Part shown: positions 28,932 through 41,126 of the stretch, in pieces
Layout of the letters: each line of letters starts with the position of its first letter
Position numbering within the stretch: position 1 is the first letter of the stretch
NCBI GenBank assembly: GCA_037039685.1
Contig: JAWNGF010000013.1
Span: 889,001 to 953,000 of the forward strand
Direction of reading: 5' to 3'
DNA from: Ceratobasidium sp. AG-K
Lineage: Eukaryota > Basidiomycota > Agaricomycetes > Cantharellales > Ceratobasidiaceae
Length of the DNA stretch: 64,000 nucleotides
Position numbers and translations under genes: made by a program
The notes under the pieces: generated by a model
Database searches by the model: none
What the model was told of the DNA's origin: nothing
What the model saw: the letters and a program-made list of their open reading frames with translations, nothing else

Positions 28932-29702
28932 GGTTATGAGCCCTGCCTGAATTGCTTAATATACCAAGTAATGAATAGTATCAACCTTCAGTATATATTT
29001 ATGTATCATGGTCAATACAAACATGAGCAGTGCAGCTGGTGGCTTGAATTGCATACCACCCTTGGAAAGGACCAAGAACTATAATTTCTGGCATGTGCAG
29101 ATGTAAGGTATCCTTATGGACCTTGAGCTATTTGCATATGTCAACCAAATAAAGTTGATTCCTGACAAAGACATTACAGTCAAGGAGACTAACCAACAGG
29201 ATGACAAGGGGAAGCAGCTACAGACTTAGATGTAGGTACAGCTTACCCTGTGTATCCTAAATGGCTCCAGTCTCCCCAAAAAGCATTGTCCAACATACAC
29301 TTAGAAGTTGATGGTAATGTACTCATGCATATACAAGTGTGTACAACATCCACTGGAAATGTAACTAACCAGGCAAATATTAGAATGGAAATGGTGGTGG
29401 ACAAGCACATGTAGCCATATCTGACAATACCAAGATGGCAGACTACTTGTTCTGGACCTCCAACTGCCATGTGGAAAGATCAGCCAACACCTCTGCTTAC
29501 CCATCCAAATCTGTGGTATACACTACTGTGCAATAGTCTTGCAGCATGTGACCACCAATGGTCAACAACATGGCAGCACACAACTTTGCAAGTGTTGTGA
29601 GTTGGTACAATAAGAAAGTTCTAGATTAGCATTAGCAGAACAATAGTCAAAGAAACCATACAATTCTGAATGAGTGACGTCAAGATATCTGGACAATAAA
29701 AC
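28932..29702. other. No supportable gene
   Basis: Follows the short LTR-like repeat. Only short frames (for example 29621-30091 on the minus strand, which crosses a solo LTR). A 16-base ACCCATCCAAATCTG block near 28752 is repeated near 29502. Possibly the internal part of a non-autonomous LTR element. Confidence 0.4.
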
Positions 29703-29748
29703 TTTTGTGTTGCAATAATGATGCTGATTATGAAATTGGCTGCCACCC

Positions 29749-30245
29749 TGTTGTGACCCAAGGCCCCTCCAATGGACTTTGCCTTCTGGCTGCTTGTCTT
29801 GTGTCTCCTTTTTTCCTCTTTCCTTTGTGTATCTTTCCTTTGTGTCTGTTTGCCTTGTGATTGCACAGCCTTAAGCTGCTTCTGTTCTCTTTTGTCTTGT
29901 GACTTCCTTTCTTGGCAAGTCATGTTCCTTTGTAGGACATGACTCATAGAGCTTTCTGATTGGATAGTTTGTATGACTTGTTTCTTGGCATGAGTGTGAC
30001 TCATGCCTTTTTCTGAATATATAATGAGGCAACAACAAGCATGGTATCCCCATCTTGTTTTGCCTTGTCTTTTTCCCCAACAAACAGTCATTCACTGGGT
30101 TTCCCTCAGGGTTACCTTGGATCCTCAGGTCTTAGTGCTGTTCACAGTCCACAGTTCACAGTTCTTTGGGTGCCAAGTCTCCTTAAGTCTTGACTTGTGC
30201 ACATACAGTTACAGTCGGCAACCATCATAGTGTTGGGTTGCAACA
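29749..30245 (+). repeat. Solo LTR H (497 bp), TSD CACCC
   Basis: TGTTGTGACCC...GGGTTGCAACA, flanked by CACCC at 29744-29748 and 30246-30250. Contains AAGTCATG...CATGACTCA upstream of GAATATATAATG, the same promoter layout as the D-family LTR. No internal domain nearby, so it is a solo LTR left by recombination. Confidence 0.88.
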
Positions 30246-30326
30246 CACCCCCTCTACCAACATTGCCTTGTTCTCTTCAAAAGGTGGGTGATTTCTCCAT
30301 TTTTTTTGCACACTCGTACTTCCCTC

Positions 30327-30729
30327 ATGGCTTGTCACTTATCCCCTGAACTTTGTGCCCAAATTGTTGCCCTTCAGGAGCATGGTGTCACGGTTTACAA
30401 GATAACTGCTCAGCTCAGTATTCACCCCTCCACTATCACTTGTACTTTCCACTGCTACTAGCAAACCTGCAATTTAAGCTCTCTTAATGCCAAGGCTGGT
30501 TGCCCATGCAGATCAAAGCCAGCCAATGCCTGTTTTGCCACACTTCAGGCAGCTTGGATCAAGGTTCCCACTGCTGCAAACATTCAGTGGGAGCCTTTTC
30601 CTGAAGGGTCTTCCACAATGGTGCAGCACTGCCTCCACAAGCTTGGCTTATATTCTTATAAGCATGATGGGGTTCCCTATCTCTCCTATCAACACTGTGT
30701 TGTGTGTTCGGCATGGGCTAAAGACCATG
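30327..30729 (+). pseudogene. Tc1/mariner transposase, piece 1 (N-terminal)
   Basis: From ATG 30327: MACHLSPELCAQIVALQEHG, a helix-turn-helix start typical of Tc1 transposases (ITAQLSIHPSTIT). A TAG interrupts after about 44 codons, then the frame continues through linker sequence to KDH at 30729, where the solo LTR begins. Excising that LTR with one TSD copy joins it in frame to piece 2. Confidence 0.8.
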
Positions 30730-31281
30730 TGTCGTGACCCATGTACAACATCCTTGGACTCTGGCTGCGTGTCTTGGACTCTGGCGCCTTAAGCGCCCTA
30801 TGTACAATGTAGCACCCTCTCCCGCATTTAGTGCGGTGTATGGATGATGTGTCACCTTGGCCCATATGGCCTTGCTGTCTTCTGGATGTTTCTCTTGGAA
30901 GCATTGTCCTTCTAGATGTTCTATCTAGATGGACTCTTTGATTGCTGACTGATACTGGTGCCTGATTGGCCAGTTTATGTATCGTACCACTTTGAGGCAT
31001 TTTTGCCTCTGACTATATATACTGGCTAGCAAGCATGGACTTACTCCAGCTTGCTTTGCCTTGTCATCTCTCCCCTCAGAGTGCACTCTAAGTCCCAAAG
31101 GCCTTACAGCCTTTGTCTCTCATCTAAGTGGGCCTTTGGCCATCATCAGTATTGACGCTAAGGTTGCACTAGCAACTTAGCAAATGGTCTAAGGAGCCTA
31201 TAAGGCATATTGAGGCCAGTCTCTACGACTAAGGCAAGAACAGTCACTGTTGTTGGTCAACCGGCATAGAGGGTTGCGACA
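30730..31281 (-). repeat. Solo LTR of C type (552 bp), TSD CCATG
   Basis: TGTCGTGACCC...GGGTTGCGACA on the plus strand, reverse complement resembling the C LTR (shared CTTGCTTTGCCTTGTC and TGCCTCAAAGTGGTA). Perfect TSD CCATG at 30725-30729 and 31282-31286. It interrupts the Tc1 transposase. Confidence 0.9.
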
Positions 31282-31286
31282 CCATG

Positions 31287-31438
31287 CAGCTTGGATCGCA
31301 CATGACTGGTGCTGGGTCCTCATTTCCAACCAGTCAAAATTCAAGATTTTTGTGTCAGATGGGCAGTGTTGGTGTTGGCATAAGCCTGGGCTCAAGCTCC
31401 ATCCATGCTACACAGACAAGGTTGTCAAACATGGTGGG
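31287..31438 (+). pseudogene. Tc1/mariner transposase, piece 2
   Basis: Reads AAWIAHDWCWVLISNQSKFK then VSDGQCWCWHKPG and DKVVKHGG. SNQSKF corresponds to the SDESKF motif carrying the first catalytic aspartate, which is asparagine here. It breaks off in KHGG, where element F is inserted. The reading resumes at 45904 with GSVMIWGC. Confidence 0.85.
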
Positions 31439-31895
31439 TGTCGTGAGCCTCACTCACTCCATCAGACTCGTCTGCGTCTCGCCCTGTCTCATGACTGTGT
31501 GTTATGTTTTGTTTCTCTTTTCCTGCTGCATTGCCACCTCCTTGTGGTTTTCCTGTTACATTGTGTAACGCGGCTGTGCTTTGCACAAGTCATGTCTGTT
31601 CATACAGCATGACTCATACAGACACTCCTGATTGGTACACTGCTTTGACTCATGTGGCTGCGCCTTGTATGACTCGCCCTCTTCTTGAATATATATAGAG
31701 GACTAACAAGCCTGGTAAACCCCAGCTTGTTTTGTCTTGTCAAACATTCCTTTTGAGTGACACTTTGAACCACCCCTACCCTCAAGAGCCTACAGACACT
31801 TAAGTGTGTTGCGGTTCAAGAGGTCACTTAGGTCTTAGTGCCGTCCACTCTCCATCGCAGCTTGTGTCATAGCCACCAAAAAGAAGCTTACAACA
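31439..31895 (+). repeat. 5' LTR of element F
   Basis: TGTCGTGAGCC...GCTTACAACA, 457 bp. Followed by TTAAAAAACAAGCTT, a slightly eroded version of the D priming site (10 of 12 positions still pair with AGCTTGTTTTGT in the LTR). Confidence 0.93.
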
Positions 31896-31917
31896 TTAAA
31901 AAACAAGCTTATCAATC

Positions 31918-33915
31918 ATGTCCATCCAGGAGGACGCAGGATCACGCCTCTCAACGCCACTATCAACAAGGAGAGGACCAAGTAGGGCTGCAAGACCCAC
32001 AAGTTCTCTTAACAAACAAGATATTGCACAAGCACAGGCCGGAGGACCAGCAAGGTCTTGACCACAAAGTCAAGCTTCTATGCCTGGAATGTTCGATGCC
32101 AAAAACGCTTTGGTCATCCAAGAAGAACCTACAATTATTAATAGGGAACCAGGAGATATCACCAACAACCCCACACCAGCCACGATTCAAATTCCCATTT
32201 CTAATGCAAGTCCCAGACCCTCACGTCCACTATGGCCCACAGCATTCAGAAGACAGTTCTTTTCCCCCCAGCCTGAAGCTCATGGGGGCATATCCCTTGT
32301 CCCTATCAGACCCCCACCTACACCACACATTCCACATGCTCCGCAAGTTCCCCAGATCGGAGGTACTATCACCAATGCCGGTCCAATCCCAATCAGCTCC
32401 CAAGCCATGACACCCGTAAACCCTGCACCGCCATATGTACCACAAGGATATTCCCAGCAACCAACAACTGAGGACCAAGACGTACCCAGAAATCTCAGTT
32501 CAAGTTCCAGCTCCAGCAGTAGAACCGTGATTGGCAATCTTGATGACCTCGATGATCTTCACCTTGGAAGACACAACGCACTCTTAAGGGTCATTGACAG
32601 AATGAGAATAGTGATTGACAGAAGACTCAACGGGTTAGAACAGGCCACCCAGGTCTAAGCAAATAATCAGCAGATCTTCAACAACTCCATCAACACTCTT
32701 CAAGGAACCCTCACGGATATTCTCAATGCCGCAAGAAACAGCAAACATAACACCTTCCTAGTTGGTCAAGATGTAACCTGACTACAAAATGAGGTTACAA
32801 ACACACAAGGACTTGTAAACAATGTCCACAAAGAACTCAATACCACTAGGCAAGGACAGCTCGAATGGAATGAAGCCGTGACACAAGGCTTGGAAAACCT
32901 GCAACAAGAAGGAACTGCCAACACTACGCAAATCACCACGATACAAGAAGCTATCAATAATCTTTGAGAAGAAATGGACAAAGCATCATTACATGCTGAA
33001 AATCCATCTAGACAATCAAATTCCCCATCACATCCGGAGGCTGAATCAACCCGAATCAACAAACTAGAACAAAGGCTCCAACGCCTCACTGAAAATCCTA
33101 ACACTGGCAGGGAATCCCGTTGCCCAAAAGTCACATGACCAGAACCCTTCAACGGAAAAAAGGGGGAAGGAGCCGAAATGTTCATCACACAAATGGAAAG
33201 CTATTTTGTCCGATTAGGCAATCAGTACAATTCTCATGAAGAACGGATCCGTGAAGCACTTGCCAACTTCAAAACCAAGAACAAGGCAGCTACTCATTGG
33301 GCACAAGTATTGCTACAATCACTAAACCAGGGAGAGAATAATGAAAACCTAGCCTCATGGGGAAACTTCAGAGCCCATTTCATGGAACAATTCAGCAACC
33401 CAAACAAGAAAGCAAAGGCCGAAGCCAATATCCGGAAGTGCAAGCAGAACAATTTGGTAACAAATTATGCTTCTGAATTCCGATATTTATTGGTTGACGT
33501 AAACTGGGGCCAAGAAGCTCTGATCAATCAATTCAAGGAAGGGCTGAAGCCTGAAGTCAAGACCGAGCTAGCCCAATTTGAGTTAACCCTAATTAACAAA
33601 GATGGAACGGAGCAGGAGTTATCTCTGGACCGGTGGATCTCAATTGCAATCTCCATTGATCAGAAGCTACAGGCAATCAGGAATACCATGGGAAGAAAAA
33701 CAATAGCTTCATCATCCAGTTCCACAAAAAGACTGCCTGACAACATTTACAAAGCAAGGATCTCGTCCAAAAGATGCTTGAAATGTGGATCAAATAAACT
33801 CATGCTAGCAAAATGTCCAGAAAAGGAGTGGAAGAAGGAAGAACCAGGACTAAAAGGACGAGAAGGAAAAATTGAGGATGAACCAGAATCGGGAAAAGAC
33901 GGGGTCTCCCTCTAA
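31918..33915 (+). pseudogene. Element F gag
   Basis: Aligns with D Gag from ATG 31918 (MSIQEDAGSRLSTPLSTRRG) to the shared end GKDGVSL at 33915. Five in-frame stops: TGA 32059-32061, TAA 32656-32658, TGA 32779-32781, TGA 32965-32967 and TGA 33136-33138. In D the four TGA positions are arginine codons (CGC, CGC, CGA, CGT), so each fits a CGA to TGA change. The zinc knuckle is eroded (CLKCGSNKLMLAKC), lacking the spaced histidine. The hairpin around the gag stop is unchanged. Confidence 0.92.
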
Positions 33916-33917
33916 CT

Positions 33918-36385
33918 GTGTGTGGAGAGACCAAGGAACCAGTAATGGATACAATGTACCTTAGAGCAACCGGAGAATCAACGATTGTTTACACCAACAT
34001 TACTGGAATCACAGAACCTGTAGCCACTCTGATTGATTCAGGAGCCTCAAAAAACTTCATCGACATCACATGGGCCCAAAGAAACAACATTGCACTAAAA
34101 GAACTCCCAACTCCACGGAAGGTTATTGGAATCCAAGGAAAAGAACTTACACACCAAATTTGCTTCAAGGCCGACCTAAAATTTGACCTCGAAGGGAAAG
34201 AATTCCGACAAAGTTTCTTTGCTATGCCAACAGGAGAAACAAACATAATCTTGGGACTAGGATGGCTGGAAGAAGCCATCACAATCATCAATTGGCACTT
34301 GAAAACTATCTCATGGCGACCGGAGTCTATTGTCGGAAGAATTGCCAAAATAGAAGACATACCGGAAGAATTCAAAGACTTTGCCGAGGTCTTCCGTGAA
34401 GAAAAATTCAAACATATTCCAGACCATTGACCCTACAACTGTTCCATTGACTTGGTGGAAGGAGCAGAACTTCCTAAACCAGCTAGGCCCATCCCCTTAT
34501 CTCCTGCAGAATCTATCGCCCTTAGGAAGTACCTTGATGAAGAATTAGCTGCCGGAAAGATCCGTCCAAGCAAATCGCCAGTAGCCGCAGCAACTTTCTT
34601 TGTCAAAAAAGGGCAAGACACCAAGAACCCAGAAGGACCTAGGGAACTCAGATTGGTCCAACACTTTGGTCCTATGAACAAAATCACCAGAGACAATCAA
34701 TTTCCTATGCCACTTATGGAGGATCTTCTGGACAAAATCAAGGATGCAAAGATCTTCTTGAAGATAGACTTATGCATGGGATTCAACAACATCAGAATAA
34801 AGGAAGGCAATGAGTGGAAAACGGCATTCCGAACCAAGGAAGGATTATTTGAGTACATTGTCATGCCCTTCGGACTGAAGAACACCCCAGCAACATTTCA
34901 ACAATACATGAACCATATCTTCCATGACCTTATCGATGTCTGTGTCATTGTGTACATTGATGACATATTAATCTTCTCTAAAGATTGGAGCCAACACATT
35001 GAAGATGTACAAAAGGTTCTCAAAATCCTCCTGGACAACAACCTATTCGCAAAACTTCCCAAGTGCGAATTCTTTGTGAAGAAACTAGTATATACAGGCA
35101 TCAACATCAGCAAAGAGGGAATATCAATGCAGGAAGAGAAGGTCAAAGCAATTAAAGAATGGAAGGAGCCAAGAACAGTCAAGCAGGTGCAAGCATTCTT
35201 AGGATTCGCCAATTTCTACAGGCAATTTGTTCCAAACTTCAGCGGATTGGCCAAGCCCTTGACAATCCTGACCAGAAAAGACCAAAAATGGAAATGGGAG
35301 ACGGAACAACAAGAAGCATTTGATAATTTAAAAACAGAGATTTGCAAGGAACCTTTATTGCGACATCCTGACCCAGAAAAACCTTACATATTGGAGACTG
35401 ATGCAAGCGGTGTGGCCATGGGCGCCATCCTTTTGCAGAAACAGGAAGACAGATTCTTACATCCAATTGCTTTCCTATCAAAATCCTTCAATCAAGCACA
35501 ATTGAATTACGATGTGCATGACAAGGAACTCATGGCAATCATAGAAGCACTCAAACACTGGTGTTTGCACCTGGAAGGAACAAAGGAACCGATCATGATC
35601 TACACCAATCACCAAAATCTGCAATATTGGAAGAAGGCAACAACCTTCAACAGACGCCATGCTTGCTGGCACCAGATTCTGGCATCCTACAACTTCGAAA
35701 TTGTGTACTGCCCAGGCATACTTTCAACTAAACCAGATCTACTATCCAGAAGGAGCAACCATAGTGACATTCCAACAGCAGAACAAGTAACAATCAAGGA
35801 GGAACAATTCAAGGGGTTCTCTGGAGACATGAAGTTTGATATCATTGCAGACATCAGAGAAGTAAAAACGGAAGACAAAAGCATTAGCCAAATCATAGAA
35901 CTATGCAAAAAGAAGGAAGACCTACCAAAATCAGTGCAACAAGGAATCAAGAAGTACAATTTTGAAGAAAACCTCCTCTGGTTCGATGGGAGAATCTATG
36001 TCCCGGAAGACAAGGACATAAGGTTGAAAATCATGAGAATACACCATGACTCACCAATAGCTGGTCACCAAGGACACGCACGCACACTGGAGCTTATCTC
36101 AAGAAGATACTACTGGCCAGGATTAAAGTCCACGGTGAACAAATACGTGGACTCATGCAAACAATGCCAGAGGGCAAAGGGAACAAAAACTCATGTACCA
36201 TTGAAACCGCTGGAGATCCCAAATGGTCCATGGGAGGAAATTGCATACAACTTCATTACCAAACTCCCTAAGTCACATGGGAGTGACAGCATATTGGTGG
36301 TTGTGGATTGATTCTCTTGCATGGCACATTTCATACCCTGTAAAGAATCAACAACAGCGGAACAATTGGCCGAGATCTTCCTGGA
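33918..36385 (+). pseudogene. Element F pol, 5' part (PR-RT-RH-IN)
   Basis: Protease IDSGASKNF near 34040; RT VMPFGLKNTP and intact YIDD near 34957; RNase H ETDASGVAMGAIL; integrase HHDSPIAGHQGHARTLE and CKQCQ. Stops: TGA 34428-34430 (D has CGC, arginine, after DH) and TGA 36309-36311 (D has CGA in VDRFSRM). After GPREL the segment QHFGPMNKI replaces the QDLRGVNAI of D, altering a conserved RT aspartate region. The frame is cut at 36385 by element E and resumes at 43618. Confidence 0.92.
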
Positions 36386-36840
36386 TGTCGTAAGTTTCTT
36401 CTTGGTGGCTATGAGACAAGCCGCGATGGAGAGTGGACGGCACTAAGACCTCAGTGACCTCTTGAACCGCAACACACTTAAGCGTCTGTAGGCTCTTGAG
36501 GGTAGGGGTGGTTCTAAGTGTCACTCAAAGGGGATGTTTTGACGAGACAAAACAAGCTGGGGTTACCAGGCTTGTTGGTCCTCTATATATATACGAGAAG
36601 TGGCTGAGTCATACAAGGCGCAGCCACATGAGTCATACAGTCTACCAGTCAGGAGTGTCCAAGTGAGTCATGCTGTATGAACAGACATGACTTGTACAAA
36701 GCACAGCCGCGTTACACAATGTAACAGAATAACCACAAGAAGGTGGCAACGCGGCAAATGGGAACGGAACACAACACAAAAGAAGGGAACAGGCGGGCAA
36801 GACAACAGTCGAGTCCAATGGAGTGAGCTGGCTCACGACA
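36386..36840 (-). repeat. 3' LTR of element E
   Basis: TGTCGTAAG...GGCTCACGACA on the plus strand, 455 bp. Confidence 0.95.
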
Positions 36841-36881
36841 TTACTCCCCCCTATGAGTCCATTTGGGGGACCTGAATGGAC

Positions 36882-37646
36882 TTACTGCACCGCGCAGTCC
36901 TTCCCTTTCCTCAGCATAAATTCCTCAAGCCCTTCATCTTCCTCCAAGGTCAGGTCGATGGGATTGAATGCGGTGTTCCCCGGTTCGTCCAAGAACCTCT
37001 CCCACTTTTCCCATGTCTCCTCCCTTGTCCAGTTGGCCTTGGACCAGTCCAAAACCCTTTCCTGAGCCTCCACGAACTCCTTGTCCCACTGTCGCACATT
37101 GGGCTCTGCCTCCTTCCATGCCGACACGTCAGCCTCCTCCTTCTTCCACCAGTAGGGTTCCCAGTCGATCTTCTCCTTCTGGTACCGGCCCCTCTCCATC
37201 CTCCAGTCGCTCAGGTCCTTTTCGTAGTTGGCGTCCCAGGCATCGTTCCATCTAGGTCGGAGCGTTGGCTGCCTTCCGTCGTAACCTGGTACCCACTCGC
37301 TCGAGTACGCTCCTTCTTGTCCCCATTCAACCACCCCGAGCATGTGGGTGGAGAGGAGAACGACCTCCGAGACCTGGAATGCGGCACACCCCCGGCAGAC
37401 AAATATGTCCTTCCGTAGGAGCTGCATGCGTGTCGGCCATTTTTTTCCGACCCACTGGAATTCCCCCAGGTCTGAGTGGAGGATGTCGTCCGAGGCCCTG
37501 AAGTGCATTCTGCCCGAGCCTTGTTGTGACCTCTTGAAGACGTAGAGGGCGGCTCCGGAGTCAAGGATCCTTGCCGTGGCAAAGGCAGGTCCTTCGAGGA
37601 CGCGGGTGAGGTTGTTGGCAATGGTGGAGCGGGTGACGGCGGGCAT
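36882..37646 (-). CDS. Element E ORF3, unknown product
   Basis: 254 residues from ATG 37646 (MPAVTRSTIANNLTRVLEG), the same length as in D, -1 relative to pol and overlapping its 3' end (to 37211). It keeps FVCRGCAAFQVSEVVLLST, the W-rich C-terminal part and an acidic end (LEEDEGLEEFMLRKGKD). Differences from D are mostly conservative. No stop or frameshift. The upstream in-frame codons to 37706 are open but not conserved with D. Confidence 0.85.
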   Translation of the reverse strand: MPAVTRSTIANNLTRVLEGPAFATARILDSGAALYVFKRSQQGSGRMHFRASDDILHSDLGEFQWVGKKWPTRMQLLRKDIFVCRGCAAFQVSEVVLLSTHMLGVVEWGQEGAYSSEWVPGYDGRQPTLRPRWNDAWDANYEKDLSDWRMERGRYQKEKIDWEPYWWKKEEADVSAWKEAEPNVRQWDKEFVEAQERVLDWSKANWTREETWEKWERFLDEPGNTAFNPIDLTLEEDEGLEEFMLRKGKDCAVQ

Positions 37647-40600
37647 TGCAGCAGGCAAAAAAGATTTAAAGCGTAGAGTTGGGGGTGTTCCTTGGAATAG
37701 TAGCAAGTTTTGCAGTTGACACTACCCGTTTCACCCCCTCTGCCTTTTATCTTCCCCGGAGCGTAGTTAGATGGCATGGGAGCTTCGGGGTGTCGGCGTA
37801 GAAGGTCCTTGATGATCTTTGAAAGGTGACCAAAATCTTCCGCCCTTTGTTCTGTATCTTCCTCACTTCCATAACCCTTCCATCTGACCCTGTAAAAAAG
37901 ACCGTCCTTTGTCTCCTTCCAGTCCAAAATCTTCTCTACTTCGTATTCCTCTTCTCCTTCTTCTGTTATGATCGGCGGTGGTTGGGGTTGGTTCCGGCTA
38001 AATTCTGTGTCTTCTTTGAAAGGGCTGAGCAAGTCGATGTGGAAAACAGGGTGCACCCTCATTGTTGCCGGCAAAGTGAGTTCATAAGCGTGTGACCCTA
38101 TTTTTCGTTTCACAACAAACGGCCCGTGTTTCTTGTTATCCAGCTTCTTTGAGGGTCTTTTTGTTTGAATGTTCTTTCCCAAAAGCCATACTAGATCTCC
38201 TTCCTTGTATTCGTTTCTTGGTTCTTCTTCTGGGAGCCTTTGGCTTTCCATTGACGCAATCGTTTCGTCGTGGATTTTACGCCATTTTTCCGTTATGTTG
38301 TTTGCTTCCGGAACCATTGAATCTTCTGCCGAGATGTTCCACAGTGGTTCCCTGCCGTAGACAATTTCGAAAGGGGAACTACCTGTTACGTGGTGCTTCT
38401 GAAGATTATAGCTGAATTCCGCAATTGGTAACAAGTCCGCCCAATCATCCTGTCGGTAGTTGACAAATGATCGTAGCCAACCTTCCATCCATTGATTGAT
38501 TCTCTCCGTTATTCCATCGGTCTGGGGGTGGTAGGCAGTACTGAAACCTGGGCTAGTTCCAATTTTCTCATAAATGGCTTTCATAAGTTTGGAGTTGAAA
38601 GTGGTCCCTCGGTCTGAGATCGTGCTTTTTGGAAAGCCGTGTAGTTTCCAAACGTTTGTGACGAAAAGGTTTGCAAGGTCGCTCGCCGTGTGGGATTCTT
38701 TGCAGGGTATGAAATGCGCCATTCTTGAGAATCGGTCCACCACTACTAAGATGCTATCTGCTCCTTTTGATTTTGGTAATTTCACCACAAAGTCAAACGC
38801 TATGTCTTCCCATGGTCCCTTTGGAATTTCCAGAGGCTTGATCGGAACTATCGATTTTGATCCCTTTGTCCATTGGCAAGTCTCGCAGGATTCCACGTAT
38901 CTGTTTATGCTTTGCTTCATTCCTGGCCAGAAGTATCTTCTCGATATTAGTTCCAAAGTTCTAGCTTGTCCTTGATGACCCGCAATTTTTGAGTCGTGGT
39001 GAACTCGCATGATGGCCAGCCTAGATTCCTTATCTTCTGGCACGTAAATCCTTCCCTTGAACCATAATAGTCCCTCCTTGAAATCATAATCTTTTGCACT
39101 GTGTTGTAGGGTTCTTGGTAGTGTTTCCTTTGATTTGCAAATTTCTTTGATTTGAGCCAATCCTTCGTCTGTTTTTTGTGCCTCCTTGATAGTTTCTATG
39201 ATGTCTGAGTCTACTTGTCCCATAAACCCCTTGAACCTTTCGACAGCTATCATAACTTGTTCAGGCGTGGGAGTATCTTCATGGTCGGATCGTCTAGACA
39301 ATAGGTCCGGTTTAGATGACAGGATTCCAGGGCGGTATATGATATCAAAGTTATAGGAAGCAAGCAATTGATGCCATCTTGCGTGTCGACGGTTGAAAGA
39401 TCTTGCTTCCTTCCAGAACTGAAGGTTCCTATGATCGGTGTAGATGGTGATAGGGTCTTTTGTTCCTTCTAGGTATAGTCTCCAATGTGTTAAAGATTCT
39501 ATAATTGCCATAAGTTCCTTATCGTGGACGTCGTAGTTGAGCTGAGCCTCGTTGAAAGATTTTGAAAGAAAAGCAATAGGGTGTAGGTAGCCATCATCTT
39601 GCCTTTGCGACAGGATTGCTCCCATTGCTACTCCACTTGCGTCTGTTTCCAAGAAGAAGGGTTTGTCAGGGTTCGGATGGCGTAGAGTGGGTTCCTTGCT
39701 GATTTCCGCTTTTAAGGCTTCAAATGCTTCCTTCTGATTGTTTCCCCATTCCCATTTGTTCTCCTTTCTTGTTAAGGTTGTCAGGGGTTTTGCTAATCGG
39801 CTGAAATTTGGTACAAATCTTTGGTAGAAATTCGCGAATCCTAGGAATGCTTGGACTTGCTTGACTGTTTTTGGTTCCTTCCACTCCTTTATTGCCTTGA
39901 CCTTTTCTTCCTCCATTGAGATGCCCGAATCGCTGATTCCAAGTCCAGTATATGTCAATTTGGTGACAAAGAATTCGCATTTTGGAAGCTTTGCAAAAAG
40001 ATTTTCCTCCAGTAAGATCTTTAGTACTCTTCTGACATCCACGGTATGTTGGCTTCTGTCCTTGGAGAAGACCAGGATGTCGTCAATGTATACAATGACA
40101 CATACGTCGATAAGATCATGGAAAATATGATTCATATATCTTTGGAAGATGGCGGGCGCGTTTTTTAGTCCAAAAGGCATGACGACGTATTTGAAGAGTC
40201 CTTCTTTTGTTCTGAAAGCTGTCTTCCATTCGTCGCCTTCCCTAATTCTGATATTGTTGAAACCCATGCATAGATCAATCTTGGAGAAAATTTTCGCGTC
40301 CTTGATTTTATCCAGGAGGTCTTCCATTAGGGGCATTGGGAATCTGTCGTCCTTTGTAATGGCGTTTACTCCTCTGAGGTCTTGAACAAGTTGTAGCTGG
40401 CGAACTGCTCCTGGATTTTTTGGATCGATGGGTTTTTAACAAAGAAACAAGGTGATGCAATGGGTGATTTGCTTGGTTGGATCTTTCCCGCTGCGATTTC
40501 TTCATCCAGGTATTCTCTTAGTGCAATTGATTCTGCTGGAGAGAGTGGGATTGGTCTGGCCGGTTTTGGAAGTTCAGCTCCTTCCTTGAAATCGATGGCG

Positions 40601-41124
40601 CAGTCGTATGGTCGATGATCTGGGATTCTTTTGAATTTCTCTTCACTGAAGACATCGGCAAATTCCTTGAATTCTTTGGGTAGGTCGTCTATTGAGGCTG
40701 TTCTTGCTTGGATGGGTTCTGGCCGCCATGATATGTGCTTCGTTTTCCAATCGATGACCGGGTTTGATTCTTCTAACCATTCCAATCCTAGGATAAGTTT
40801 AGTTTCTCCAGTAGGCATAGCGAAGAAGATTTGTTTGAAGGTCCTTCCCTCTACCTCTAGTTCCAGTTTAGCTTTGAAACATATTTGGTGAGAGAGTTCC
40901 TTCCCCTGGATACCAATTACTTTTCTAGGAGTGGAAAGTTCCATGAGTGGGATGTTGTTGGATCGAGCCCACGAGATGTCCAAGAAGTTTTTTGATGCTC
41001 CAGAATCGATGAGGGTTGGGATAGGTTCTGTGATTCCGGCAACGTTTGCGTAAACAATGGTAGATTCATTTGTCGCTCTAAAGTACATCGCTTCCGTTGC
41101 CGGTTTTTTGGTCTCTCCACACAC
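37211..41124 (-). pseudogene. Element E pol with one single-base deletion
   Basis: Two overlapping open segments on the minus strand: 41124-40366 (protease with IDSGASKNFL and the RT N-terminus) and 40336-37211 (RT with YIDD, RNase H, integrase HHDSKIAGHQGQ and SDRGTTF, chromodomain YRVRWKGYGSEEDTEQ, tail). They are joined by loss of one base in the A-rich run after CFFVK near 40436 (30 nt in D, 29 nt in E). Everything else matches D closely. It is either one recent inactivating deletion or a homopolymer sequencing error; if an error, E would be fully coding. Confidence 0.9.
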
Positions 41125-41126
41125 AG

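Noticed and set aside
31838..32410. 190-residue frame at the start of element F
   Set aside because: An out-of-frame reading; the Gag frame from 31918 aligns with D Gag and explains the sequence despite its stops.
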